Origin: Zhengitettix transpicula
Lineage: Eukaryota > Arthropoda > Insecta > Orthoptera > Tetrigidae
Assembly: GCA_037074705.1 (NCBI GenBank)
Contig: CM073592.1
Location: 26,260,629-26,324,628, forward strand
Direction of reading: 5' to 3'
Length of the DNA stretch: 64,000 nt
Under the pieces are notes generated by a model. The model saw only the letters and a program-made list of their open reading frames with translations, did no database searches and was not told the origin of the DNA. Numbering within the stretch: position 1 is the first letter of the stretch; each line of letters starts with the position of its first letter. This document shows, piece after piece, positions 26,066 through 38,160 of this stretch. The translations under genes and the position numbers were made by a program.

Positions 26066-27721
26066 AGGAAGGAGTGTTACACCATTCCGTGCATCGGCCG
26101 GCTGCGGACTGCGGAGATTTGACCGCCGCACGGCCAGTAGCCCATAAACAATCAACACCCCCACCAAGCCACTAACTTTCTCTCTCAGGGGGAGGTTGTG
26201 GCATAGGAAAGGTTAGGATACAGATCATTCATACAAAGCATCCCATGTATACATGTATGCTTGAACATACATACAAATACACATGAACATGCACACACAC
26301 ACACATGTATGCATACTTACACATACATGAGCATGCTCATACATACTCACATGGTCTCGTGAAAGAGGAGATGGTATGTAGGAAGGGCACTAATTACAGG
26401 ATGTTGAGTCCAGGGCTTTGCCTGGACTGCAAGACATGTTGGAAAGATAGTTCCCATAGATGGAGTTCTGCTTCTGATGAATCGGGGGGTAGAGCTTTAA
26501 GGATGGTGAGTGTGAAGCATTGGTCGAAATTGTTTATGTTGTGGTTTTGGGCGTGAGCAGCTACTGGGAATTGGATTTTAGATAGTTTGACAGTGCTGCG
26601 GTGGTTGGCTATTCGTTCAGGGAGGGGTCTTTTGGTTTGGCCTATATAGAAGGCAGGGCAGAGTCTGCAGTTAATTTGGTAGATGGTGTGGGAGGAGAGG
26701 CAGGTGATATTTTCTCTGATTTTGAAGGTTTTTGTCTGATTATGAAAGGTTGTGGTGGGCTGTAAGATAGGGCAAACATGGCATCTGCTCCTACCACAAG
26801 GTTTGCAACCCGGCAGGGGTGGGCGGGTGGTGGTGTGGGTTTTGCAAGGGTGTACAAGTAAATTTCGGAGGTTGGGTGGGCGTCTGAAGGCAACCCTTGG
26901 GCAGGTGGGGAGTATAGTGGGGAGGATGGTTTTTAATTCAGGGTTGGATTGCAGTCCAGTGTAAGCTAGGCGGAGAATGGAATTGATTTTTTGTAGTCCT
27001 GGGAAGTAGGTTGTCGTGAGGGGTGGACTACTTTTTTTGTTTTGGACAAGAGTGGGTGTGGCTGTTTGGAAGTTTTATAGGGCCCGGGTTATCTGTTTTT
27101 GGAGGAGGTTGCTGGGATAGTTTCTGTTGATGAAGGCATTAAGGATCCGGTTGGTGTAAGAGGCGAGGCTGTTCCAGGTGGAGCAAATACGTGCTCCCCT
27201 GAGGGCTAGACTGTATGGGAGGGAGCATTTTGTGTGGTGTGGGTGGCAACTGGTGAAGTGCAAATATTGAAGTGTGTTTGTAGGTTTGATGTGGACAGAT
27301 GTGTTGATCGTGCCCGAGCTCAGGTGTACGTCAACGTCTAGGAAGGTGACTTTGGTTGGGGAGTGGTTCCAGGTGAATTTAACGGGGTGTTTGGTGTTCA
27401 GGGTGTGGAGAAATTCGGATAGGGAGTCTGGTCCGTGAGTCCATAGCATGAAGATGTCATCTATGAACCTGAACCAGGCCAGGGGTTTTAATGGGGAGGA
27501 ATTTAGGTGGGCCTGTTCCAGGCGTCCCATGAACAGGTTGGCGTAGGAGGGGGCCATCCGGGTGCCCATAGCTGTGCCACTGGTTTGATGGTAAATGTTG
27601 TCCTGGAAGGAGAAGTAATTTCTGGTGAGGACAAACTGGGTGAGAGAAACCAGAAAACTGGTGGTGGGGAGAGAATTTTGTGGCCTGCGGGACAAGAAGT
27701 GTTCAAGTGCCGCTAGTCCAT
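26066..27721 (-). mobile_element. Penelope-like retroelement (RT plus GIY-YIG endonuclease), 5'-truncated
   Basis: On the minus strand one reading frame runs from about 27721 to the stop at 26394-26396, with a single in-frame TAA at 27075-27077. The first part is a reverse transcriptase of Penelope type: GTAMGTRMAPSYANLFMG, then FIDDIF (the YxDD-equivalent catalytic site), then KVTFLDVDVHL. After the stop the frame continues through a linker to CGRSRCHVCPIL, then YQINCRLCPAFYIGQTKRPL. These are the cysteine-rich region and the GIY-YIG-like endonuclease typical of Penelope-like elements. The N-terminal RT region is missing. Bases 26066-26393 look like a 3' UTR with CA/CATA repeats. Inverted family B arms bound the element. 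Confidence 0.9.
26394..27721 (-). pseudogene. Penelope-like RT/GIY-YIG ORF interrupted by one in-frame stop
   Basis: About 440 codons in one frame, broken only by the TAA at 27075-27077, which lies between the RT and the endonuclease parts. The frame enters from the right arm without its own ATG, so the original N-terminus is lost. The lack of other damage suggests the copy is young. Confidence 0.8.
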
Positions 27722-27841
27722 TCAGGTGGAAGAAGGAGGCTGAGAGCCTCCGAAAATTTGAAGAACAACCTTCAGTTCCTCATGGCGACACCGTACTTCA
27801 CTTTCAGGTAAGCCACAACCTATCTCTCTATCCTTTCCATA

Positions 27842-27850
<9 letters not shown>
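27722..27850 (+). repeat. Inverted arm (family B) right of the Penelope-like element
   Basis: Reads ggaagaaggaggctgagagc, aaaatttgaagaacaacctt, aggtaagccacaacctatct and tcctttccataccaatatat. It mirrors the arm at 25916-26065 and continues into a (TA) run at 27846-27902. Confidence 0.8.
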
Positions 27851-27906
<56 letters not shown>

Positions 27907-28049
27907 AATGGTTTTCTGGCTATTCCTACTATAAACCAAAGCTAAAAGGTATTTCCCAAGAATAATGTTAAATTGTGTAATATTTTCTATAAACTTGATA
28001 AAGACTTTGAAGGGGGGATAATAACAATTGCAGAATGTAAACTATCACA

Positions 28050-28055
28050 TTTATT
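28050..28055 (-). terminator. Candidate polyadenylation signal of the mitochondrial AspRS gene
   Basis: The minus strand has AATAAA about 45 bases after the AspRS stop codon at 28098-28100. Confidence 0.45.
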
Positions 28056-28097
28056 ATTTTAATTGACAGTGCAAAAGTTACAAATCACATCTAAGTC

Positions 28098-31000
28098 TTA
28101 CACTATGCTCAACTTTTCTTCTGTGGTGGGAACCATGTACTTGAGATTATACAATTGGAGTTCCTCATCTGATAAGCTGACAGGAGCACCAGACATGAAG
28201 TCTTTGCCATCAAGGCCTTTTGGAAAAGCTATCACGTCCCTGATGCTGGAAGCGTGGCAAAGCAATGACATCAGTCTGTCGACTCCTGAAAATCAAAGAT
28301 AATGTCTGTATAATTGAAACCTAATGTAGCCTGATTTTCACAGGAAATGGTACCAAAAAACTTTGTATGGATAAATTCAAATTAAAAAATGGACATAGAG
28401 ACATATAAAGTAAATTTGTTAACAAGTTTCAATCTCAAACTGGTAGCAAGTATAAAAGCTATTTACATACCACATGAGCCATTGCTTGGAGAATGCTGTT
28501 GGAGGGAAGTAAACACTTACTTACCTAAAGCAATTCCTCCGTGTGGTGGACAACCACTGTGCAATCCTTCAAGCAGATGTTTAAGTGAGTCAGGGTCCAC
28601 ACGCAGAATGTCCTTAAGGATATAAAGCTGCAGTTGTGGGTCGTGAACCCGGATGGAGCCTCCCCCAATCTCACATCCATTTATAACTAAGTCATAATGT
28701 AGGCCACGCACCTATGGAAACATGAAACAGGACATTATATTGTTTACTGCAGCTAAGAATATAAGATGAACAAAGCAAGAACTGAAATGTGAAGTGTTAT
28801 ATAATATATTCTAAGAGGACGGTGATTTAAGCTTTTATTAATATTTCAGTTACAGGTTCAATTTTACATTACATTAGTTAGGGAAGATAGTGTTACACAA
28901 CATAAGCAATCAAGGTACTAGCTAATATAAGTGAGTATTATGAGCATTTAAATATCTGGATGACATTGTGGTCTATAATATAACCCATTTACAAATAAAT
29001 AATTCAGCAATTATATTATGAGTATGAACATGAGAAAATTTTGAGAAACAAAATATACTTAAGATTATTAACATATGGTGCAAGATAAAATAGAAAGTAG
29101 AGAAGTACAGAAACTGGTTTTGCTTGTGTGCATAATTGATTGATCTGTAAATAAGTTTGTTTGAAGGAAAATATAAGTAATGGATTTAAACTGAAAATAT
29201 TTTATGCTGGAGGAAACAGCACAGAATATAACAGTTCATATTATTCTTAACAGTTTAATGTGAATAATTAGAATTTTACCTTTAAAGGGTTTGAGTAGAG
29301 GAGACCCAAATCTTCAGGATGTGGCTGAGTGAAGGGATGATGTGCTGATTCCACAACAGATGAATTCTCCACAGACAGAAATAATGGAAAGTCTGTCACC
29401 CACAGAGGACTGAATGCCACTTCAGGTTGCACCTCATTGATATTGTGAAGATGTCTCAAACATTCCACTCTAACTTTCCCCATAAGAGACAGCTTCAAAA
29501 TTATTTATTAAATGTTACATGAAGATATGTTTAAAACTAGACTTGGCAATAATTTATTTTACAAATAATGGAAATATTGAAAAATTCATTAAAAAACTTA
29601 CCACTTCACTGTAAGGTCCATTTGCAATAAATAACAAGTCATTGGAATGTAAATTCATTTTCCCTTTAATGAATGGTACTGATGAATCAATAAAAATATG
29701 TCTGAACAGTTCTTCACTCTTTCCACCATTTTTCATCTGTACCTGGTACAATTTTGCTTTTGGAAATTCTTTGTTGTTTATCTCTTCCAGCTTCCTCCGT
29801 AACTCCTTCGTCAGGTACACCTTTAAGGAAAAGAATGAGGGGACAATATATTTTTATTTGAAACAATTTATTAATTTCACTGTTGAATGATATGCTGTTG
29901 TAAAATAATATATCAGGGGTCGAAAAATTATAGCTTGCAGGGGTGTTTCTGATAGCTCATGAAAGGTTATTAGACAAAAGAGAGAAAGAATAAGCAATCC
30001 CTCTTCAGTTCGGTTATATTTCATAATTTTGTTTTTTTTTGGTCTGTATCAATGTATTTATTTAACACTTGACAATAATGAGAGAGATGTGTTGTTTATT
30101 TTTTTACTGAAATGTGTTTTTTGTGCCAGTGTTTCTGTGTGGAGGAAGGCAAACACCAAACGACACTACAAAACTAATCATGCAGCAACTGAGAAGGCAT
30201 TTCTGCAGCAGTTCACTTTGAGAAAAAACAAGTGCAGGCAATTACTACTCCAACAATCGGTATTCTTCAAAGAAATGAAGCAGCAACAAAAGCTTCATAT
30301 CCGGTTGCCAAAAAAAAAGGAACAATTTCAAGATGGTGAAATGACACATTATTTCACAGTTTTAAGAATAAAAAATCAATTATGACGGCAAAACAATCCA
30401 TTTGGCTTTCTGCAAACACTATGATGAGATGGATTAAAGTAAATGAAAAATGAAGAATAATGTTATGTCACAACTGAAGGCTGGTTTTGAAAAAAAAAAA
30501 CCTGTTATTTTTCATTACAGATTGATGAATTGAGAGATAAAGCAGATATTTCACAGCTGGCAATCTTGGTAAAAATGATTTTTAGTGATTTTTCAACAAG
30601 AGAAGAACTCACAAAAGTAATTCCACTCAAGAGGCACACTGAAGGACAAGACATTTTTTCTTTGTTGAATTTCCTCAGAAGGGATGCCTATGGAGAAGTT
30701 TGTTCAATCCTAGCTTGAAGTCAGCTGCGTTACCAGAAACAACTGTTACAATTATTCATTCCACTAATTTTTTCCATTCCTCAAAACTTTTACTTACAAA
30801 TTAAAACTGTGCTAACAAATTATAATACAACAACAAAAATGGAGGTCCTTTTTTGAGATTGCTAACACATTAATAAATCTTCATAATTATGGTTCCTGAT
30901 TCTACAAGAGAGTAACATTATTATGTCATCATAATTAAAATTATCTTCAAGATGTAATTTTAAAAATTTAATTCATATACCTTCTGTGCGGAAAAGATCA

Positions 31001-34000
31001 ATCTGAGGAGTCCATTGAACACAGTTGGCAGTGTGTGACTTTTGAAACTAACATAAGAAACTCATGAACCTATGTCACCACTGTGTTCATTCATACCTAC
31101 GCCAGCACAGCTCTAATAGTTATATAAATAATGGCCACTAGAAATATAAAATAAGCTTGTGTTCCTGTATACTTGTCTCAATGATCAGCACAAACCATAT
31201 TAATGTTAGTTTTTCAACTTTATTACAAATTGTTCTAGTCCAAGTCCACATGAAAAAATCAATTCAGCAATGACAAGTATCAATTAATTATGCTCTAAAC
31301 TCTCAACAAGGAAAACTCTTTGCATACTTACAGATTGACGGGGGAAGTTAATAGCACGCACTGTTGCATTGTGATCACCACTAGATGTCTGGAAAGATTT
31401 TGACATGTATTCTGTCAAATCCTGGATCTAGAAAATATTGTTTCAGTTTATCTGTGTATAAGCATCATACAATTATGCATCTTATTGATACTTGAATTTT
31501 ACCTCAAAGCTAAATCTTGTGTCAGGTTTATCAGAACCATACTTCTCCATAGCTTCTGCATACGTGATTCTCTTGAAAGGGACAGATAATGTTTCTCCTT
31601 CATTTGGCCAGCAATATCTCAGTAATTCCTCTATCAACTGTAGGACTCCTTCCTGATTTGTATATGATAATTCAATATCCAGCTGAAAATCAAATCAGCA
31701 CTTATTTGTTACCATATGGATACATAAAATAAACTTAAATGAATATATTTATCAAAGAAGGTAATAAGTAAGAGACTTTTGAGATCTTTATAGAAAAGGA
31801 AGAAACAATACAGACTTAAACAATCTTAAATTGAAAGATTAGCCTCAACTTTATGAGAAAATTAATAATGTGATGAGTTATTTCTTATATAACTTCTTGT
31901 GTTTCCTATGTTCACTGTTTTTCTACAGTTCTGCTCTCCCTCTTCTTTGTTTCTTTAGTAGACGACTTGAACCTTCCCATTCTAATATCTCATGTGAACA
32001 CTAACAATTTGTATTTTCCTTTGTTTCCCACATTGCCTTAATGTCATTCTTTCCTTCCAACTTCATTTCACAAACATATCTGGTGTATCACAAAAACTTG
32101 CTACTTCTTAGTCTCCAGAAGCTAGAAACATATATATAGAATTTTTTCTTAAAAGTATTTATATTATTAAATTGAGCAATAATTCCATTACAAATTCTCT
32201 CATTAATACCTCTGTTTAAATATAAATGCTTATTTTTATGTTTTCTAAGTTTTCATTTTGAAGATAGACTCAATAAGAAGAACTGTGGTAAGCTGTGGGA
32301 TTTGTGATGGAGAGAACTGGAATATATTTACACATCTGGCCATCTGGTTAACAGAAACACAAATATTCCAAGTCACTTTTTATATAAATGCTGTGAATAC
32401 AAGGCGAAATTATGCAAACTTCCCTATTTCTGATCATTTACCAATCTTCAGAATGAGCAAAAAATGGTAACAATGTAACTTTACAATCTGCCTGGTAGAA
32501 CACAACATAGGAGAAAAATTTAAGCTGTGTCATTGTTAATTATAAGATGAAGCTAAGTATTTGAAATAATTCTCATACTTTAATGGAAATTATGCTCAGC
32601 TCTAACTTCTGGCACAATTATTCTCTTATATTGCTCAGTCTTCTTTTTATTTGTGTATAAGGGTTATGTAATTATACAGGATCAGGGACAAGATAGTTAA
32701 AAATACAGATGAATATTACATATAAACTGAGGTAAAATTTTGCTACATAATATTACTAAACACCTACCTGTGTAAACTCAGGTTGCCGATCACTCCTACC
32801 TCTCTCATCTCTGTAGCAACGGGCAATTTGGAAGTAGCGATCTAAGCCACCAACCATTAATAGTTGCTTGAACTGCTGGGGACTCTGCACCAGGCAGTAA
32901 AAATGACCAGGAATCTGTGATGGCACAATAAACTCTTGTGCTCCCTAAGAAAAACCGTTTCAAAAGCAGTATGAAATTTCATGAAGTAAAAAGTTAAATA
33001 AGCAAAAAACATCTTAAAAAGAAATTAAACTACTAATAAAACTATAAGTATATCCTCCTCTTGAAGATGCATGAAATTTCTATAACATACCTACTCACCC
33101 CAGGAGTTCTTCTGAACAGAGTTGGAGTTTCCACATCTACAAAACCATTACCAAACAGATATTCTCGCATTTTCATCAACACTCTTGATCTGAGCCGAAG
33201 ATTATGCTGCAAACCATGGTAGCGTAGATCCAAGTACCGGTACTTCAAACGTAAAGACTCTTTTGCCTGTAAGATTTAAAAAGTATTATATTACCTTGGA
33301 GACTCATTTCCCCAATACTTACAGTAAATCTAAAATTATGTCTGTTATGAATAAGGAAACAATAAAGAATAAAATAATTTTGAGTTGGTATCAGGAGAGT
33401 AAGATGAACTTATTTAATTATATGAATAATATTGTCCCAAAAACTTGAAGGTCTCACAATTAGCAATGCATTTTTTCATTGTAGAAGGTCGGGGTACTGT
33501 CTCACCAATTGAAGGGTGAACATTTTACTTTGTAGCCCACAAACAAAACTCTTCAAAGACAGATAGAAGCTTAGCTCCGGTTTGTTTGTTTTTCAACAAG
33601 AAAAGTGATCGAAAGGAATGGTTGTGAAAACAACATTATCTTTCTGAAACTGTCAAAAAACACAACAACCAAAGTAAAACAGGAAAGGCAGAGCTGGTCA
33701 GGGCAAGTATTTATCATGTCAGAAGAACAGAATAAAAAATTGTCATATACAGCTGGAGATACAGTCCACAAAGCCAGTGAAATTTATTATGGATATACAA
33801 TTTCCTTTTATTGAATTAATATTTAAAATTACATTGAATTATCAATAAATGTATAAATTCAGACATAATTAATCATATTTGGGCATTTCATACTATGGAA
33901 TATATGTACACAAAGGAAAAGCATAATAATTATAGAGCTAGAAAAAAATACATAATTTGAAACTTCATCAAATAGAATTCAATAAACATTACCCCATATT

Positions 34001-36120
34001 AACATACATACAGAAAAAAATAAAAAAATTAGTAGTTATATTCCCAAGATGCCATTAAACTCTTAAGATACGTTGCAAATTTAACACTTCAATTAAGACT
34101 ATTAGTATGATCTAAAAAGTGAGCAAGTTTTCTTGTCTAAGAGAAGCTGGAAGGAACATAACAGAATCTTTTGCAGACATTTAAATATAATATAATGAAA
34201 GTAATTTTTTCTGCTTGTACTGACCTTATTGTATTCCCGAATTATAAATGGGAGGTGCTTCTGAGCCTTATTGACAATAATTAAATCTTGGACTACCACT
34301 TCCACATTTCCAGTGACCATTTCCTGAAATAAGTTGGTTTAATTTTTAACTAGTAAATTTTAAGCCCAATTTAAGACAACAAATCCAATAATTGTTTAGT
34401 TACGTACAGTATTTCTTTGCCCTTCAGGACGTTTCTGAACCACTCCAGTAACATTTATAACTGATTCCAATGGTAAATCACTTATAATTTGAATTAAATT
34501 ATTATTCTGAAATTAAAAAAAAAACATGTATGATTTGAAATTTTTTAAACCATTTTAACAGATGAATTTTGCAATTATATGAGACTACCATTTCATCCAA
34601 TAAATTGGACTATTGAATATTAAAGTTTTACCTCAAAAGTAATAAACTATGTTTAAGGTGTCCTCACCAATGGTATATTTCAGAAACCTAACAATCAGCC
34701 TCGGATTGGTGATGCTGACAACAAGCACAGAAATAAGAATTTTATTATGGCAACCTGGAATGTTAGAACAATGAAACAACTGGGAAAATGAAATAAATAT
34801 GGAGGATTTGAGAATTATGAAGGTGAAAAGATTGGAAAAAGATTAAGAATAGAGAAGCATTGAGGCTGATTTTAAAGGAGGCCAAGACTCCTCCAGTGCT
34901 GTATAGTAAGTAAGAATGTTTAGGGTGTATCTCTCATCATATTAGTGTATTAAAAATACCTATGAATAATAATAAATTTTAGATGTATTAGCTCCCAATT
35001 AAGTCACCTTCATATATTTACATACAAAACTGACAAGTTACTAAATCAATGGATTTTCTAGTTTCAACCCCTTAAAAATCTATAAAAATAATTATTTTCA
35101 GAAACTACTGACATTCCTAAAAGTAAATTAGGTCTATACATACACAGTGTTCCTGGGTACTTATTTATTCCATTTCTTGTATTAGACCAGAAATGGAAAT
35201 ATTTTCACACCAATTTCATGGACATTAGAATATTTTAGAATTAACCCTTTTCCACCCTGCTATATGCCACCTGAGGCTGAACATATGACTCTACTGGCAC
35301 CTCACCGTTCAATACTAAGACACCAAAAACTATGGATTTGATAAATGGGCTATTTTTGATAATTAATTTCCTTTTCCCATGTCACATGGGCTGAAGGAAA
35401 CTGAGTTGCACAGTGAATTCCACTATATGGCTCAGTGAACTCAAAACTTCTGAATTCAACACAATTATTTGTCCTTTTTGACATTTTGTAATTAACTCTT
35501 AACCCCATTCACATTGAGGAGTTGAACTAGCTAATCAGTATCAGGAATGCCATTGTTCATTTCAGCAATAAGAAAAACAACTTCAACAAAAAAATGTATT
35601 AAACATCAATTCTGGTCATTTTGCATTATTTTTGTCATCCCCTTCCACCCTAACACACAATCTTCCTTGCTATTAGCGGTTGAAGTAAGATATGAACTCC
35701 ATAAAAAAATGACAATATTAATCTCAGCAATCCAAAAAACTATTAATTTAACACACATTTACTCATTAGGTGTCAATGTCACCTTCTTACCATCAACAGT
35801 AGGATTGTCTGGCACTCACAGTGTTTTTCTTAGATTGTAAATCAGCTGTACCAAGTTCTGTTGAAATTGTTTCACACATCTAAGAGTGAATGTGGAAGAG
35901 ACACACTATAAATATTTGTATTGATTCATTTGGATAGGAAAGAGGGACAGAGGGCAGCTGACTTACCTTAAACAGTTGGCATTACCAGGATGTGGAGCAA
36001 TCCATGTCAATTTTTCCATGGCCTGAGCCTCCTTTTTCAGGACAGGCTGAATGTCGTGCCAGTGAGCTGCACTGAGTATGTATCTATGTATATTTTTGAC
36101 AATGTTATATCCTTACTAAT

Positions 36121-36152
<32 letters not shown>

Positions 36153-37665
36153 CGATAATTGAAATATTGGTTTGGAAAGGAAAGAGGGATAGGTTGTGGC
36201 TTACCTGAAAGTGAAGCTGATAGCCTCCAAAAATTTGAAGAACAACCTTCAGTTCCTCATGATGACACCGCACTTCACATTCAGGTAAGCCACAACCTAT
36301 CTCTCTTTCCTTTCCATATATTAATACCAATATTACAATTACTTTTGACAATGGCATATCCTTACTAATATCATATATATGCTTTCCTATCTAAATGTGT
36401 TTTTTAAATTGACCTAGTCATACTTTCCTTTAGTGTTATATACATATATTAACAGTAATAATAATAATTGGAGAGACTAAGAGGTAAAGGCAGTGGCTTA
36501 AATGAAATTGAAGCTTTTTCTTCAGGAAATATTTCATCTTGTCCTGAATGGTGACACTTAGCCGAAATTTCAGGTAAGCTACCATCTTTCATGTATTCAA
36601 TTACATTGCTTTGTAAACAGAAATGTTCAACAACACCTCTTTTGGAATGATGAGTTGTGTTGATCCATAAGCATCCCTCAGCACAATAAACATACCCATA
36701 CGCTGGAACTCAACCCAACCAAATAATCTGACATCCATGCCAATGTGGTCATCATGAAGTTCACCACATGTATGAGTCCTCTGAGTAAATTTATTTGTAT
36801 TCCCTGCAAATCATTGTTAAAGATGAATTAATTTACACTTCGATTAAAACTAGACATATTTATGAATTTGTTGCATTACAATTAATAATTAGCCCTGTGG
36901 CCAAATCAAAATTCATTTCAAATGAACTATTATCTTTAGCTATTACTAAACAGATATATTTAAAAATCAGTTTACAAAATTCTTGTTTTGTGGGCTGAAC
37001 TTAACTAGCACGGTGAATGCCACTATCTGACTCTGTGTTCTTCAAGCATCTGAATTCAACACCAATATTGGTCCTTTCAGACATTTAATAACTAGTTATG
37101 ATTATAACAAATATGTTTTGTGCATGTAACATTATTATTTATATTTTCTACAACTTATCTACAAAAAAAACATGTAACTATTCACATTTTGATGTCTTCA
37201 TTGTAGCAAATGTATGGAAACTAAGGACAGAATATAAGTTATTTTTCTTTTTATTCAAGAGAACTTTCTGTGGATTCATGTTTGTTTTAGTAGCCAGTTC
37301 ACAGAATTCATGTTGGTGAGTGGAAACAGTCACAATTTTCTAAAATGTAAGAGAAAAGTTATTTAGTTTTTCTAACGAACATACATTAGAATTTAAAGTA
37401 TTGATGTTTTGTCACATAAATTTACTTAACATCAATAGCACAAATTATGTCATACCACTTCTTTCATCTTAGAGTATGAATCTACAAGAATCCTGTTCAC
37501 ATTATTCAAAACAAAATGGAATTGTAATGATAAATATAACACATCTTCACTTACTTGAAGCCATTTGTCATTTGTTTTAAATGACTCCGCCTGAACATAT
37601 CTGACTTGACGTAAATATTTCAGCTTGTGTGTTAATGGTTTTAAAACTGTGGTAATACTTGTCAT
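28098..37665 (-). CDS. DARS2: Aspartyl-tRNA synthetase, mitochondrial (bacterial type)
   Basis: This nuclear-encoded enzyme attaches aspartate to mitochondrial tRNA-Asp. Coding exons on the minus strand are 37555-37665, 36637-36780, 34408-34506, 34225-34323, 33099-33266, 32768-32944, 31503-31682, 31332-31427, 29602-29820, 29280-29492, 28525-28711 and 28098-28285. Their phases join into 626 residues, close to the vertebrate 645. Residues 1-37 are basic and hydroxylated with few acids, as expected of a mitochondrial presequence. The OB-fold anticodon-binding domain follows ([25 protein letters not shown]). Catalytic landmarks are [51 protein letters not shown] (motif 2), [18 protein letters not shown] and [13 protein letters not shown] (motif 3). 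The region between residues about 290 and 450 is the GAD insertion of bacterial-type AspRS. No damage is seen. Confidence 0.95.
30020..30730 (+). mobile_element. Decayed hAT-like transposase fragment in a DARS2 intron
   Basis: The plus strand encodes [20 protein letters not shown] and [14 protein letters not shown]. After a break it encodes [20 protein letters not shown] and [16 protein letters not shown]. This order matches hAT-derived proteins of the GTF2IRD2/ZBED family (a zinc-finger tail, then the start of the transposase core). Frame breaks and missing sequence show it is dead. It lies on the strand opposite to DARS2, between exons 8 and 9. Confidence 0.7.
34690..34925 (+). mobile_element. 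LINE endonuclease-domain remnant (RTE-like N-terminus)
   Basis: The plus strand encodes [16 protein letters not shown], the hallmark start of the apurinic endonuclease (EEP) domain of RTE-type LINEs. Downstream there is a segment like [15 protein letters not shown] after frameshifts. Stops interrupt it soon after. It lies in the DARS2 intron between exons 2 and 3. Confidence 0.55.
35930..36110. repeat. Diverged family B-like repeat
   Basis: Contains ggaaagagggacagagggca, gctgacttaccttaaac, then cctgagcctcctttttcagg and tttttgacaatgttatatcc. The same ordered blocks occur in family B, with more divergence. It lies in the DARS2 intron between exons 2 and 3. Confidence 0.45.
36124..36360. mobile_element. 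Palindromic family B repeat after (TA)n
   Basis: A TA run at 36124-36152 is followed by gaaatattggtttggaaagg, gataggttgtggcttacctg, then tttgaagaacaaccttcagt and the inverted aggtaagccacaacctatct, ending tttccatatattaataccaa. The arms are about 50 bases and near-perfect. It lies in a DARS2 intron. ORFs on both strands across it are shadows. Confidence 0.75.
36462..36610. repeat. Strongly diverged family B-like repeat
   Basis: Has ggagagactaagaggtaaag, agtggcttaaatgaaat, ctttttcttcaggaaatatt and tttcaggtaagctaccatct, in the same order as family B. It lies directly upstream (in transcript order, downstream) of DARS2 exon 2. Confidence 0.4.
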
Positions 37666-38047
37666 TCTGTAGTTTTGCAGCTCTACATAATTTTAAATTC
37701 AAATTGAACGAAATTTTTCATAACTCCTAGTGATGAAGATAATCGAACGGCAATGATCGATCATACGATTATTGAAGATCTTTCTAAATATCGCTCAAAG
37801 CGAGAATCGAATGACTATTATATCTCGAATGAATGCTTTAATGAGCAAACCATTCATGAGTCACTCGATTATTCCTCACGTAGGCCCTTAAGTAAGTGAT
37901 TATAAATTGAAATTCTCTCATATTTTTTCATAAAAACGACGAACAAAAAGAAGCATTTATTTGATATTACATGTTCCTTGTTAAGACCATGATTTGATTT
38001 TAAAAAATGACATTCAAATATATAATCGATTTAGTTCGAAAACCGGA

Positions 38048-38160
38048 TTGTGTGGTTGTGTCTTGAGTTTTTTATCAACTGACGAAATGAACAAGAATTC
38101 TAGAAAAGTTATGTGGTGTTTATATCAACACTTCATTTTGTCTGTCATTTGGCTATTTGA
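38048..38160. mobile_element. Family A MITE, single right arm
   Basis: Reads ttgtgtggttgtgtcttgag, actgacgaaatgaacaagaa, atgtggtgtttatatcaaca and tttgtctgtcatttggctat. This is the order of blocks in the right half of the full family A copy, with several changes. Confidence 0.55.

Larger units (their letters stand above)
25880..27902. repeat. (TA)n microsatellites on both sides of the Penelope-like element
   Basis: TA dinucleotide runs occupy 25880-25915 and 27846-27902, immediately outside both arms. Family B copies at 8492 and 36124 also abut TA runs. This fits a preference for AT-rich microsatellite targets. Confidence 0.7.

Noticed and set aside
26030..26066. A canonical hammerhead ribozyme in the Penelope-like arm
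   Set aside because: The core has an extra A before stem II and I find no complementary stem I, so I report only a hammerhead-like motif.
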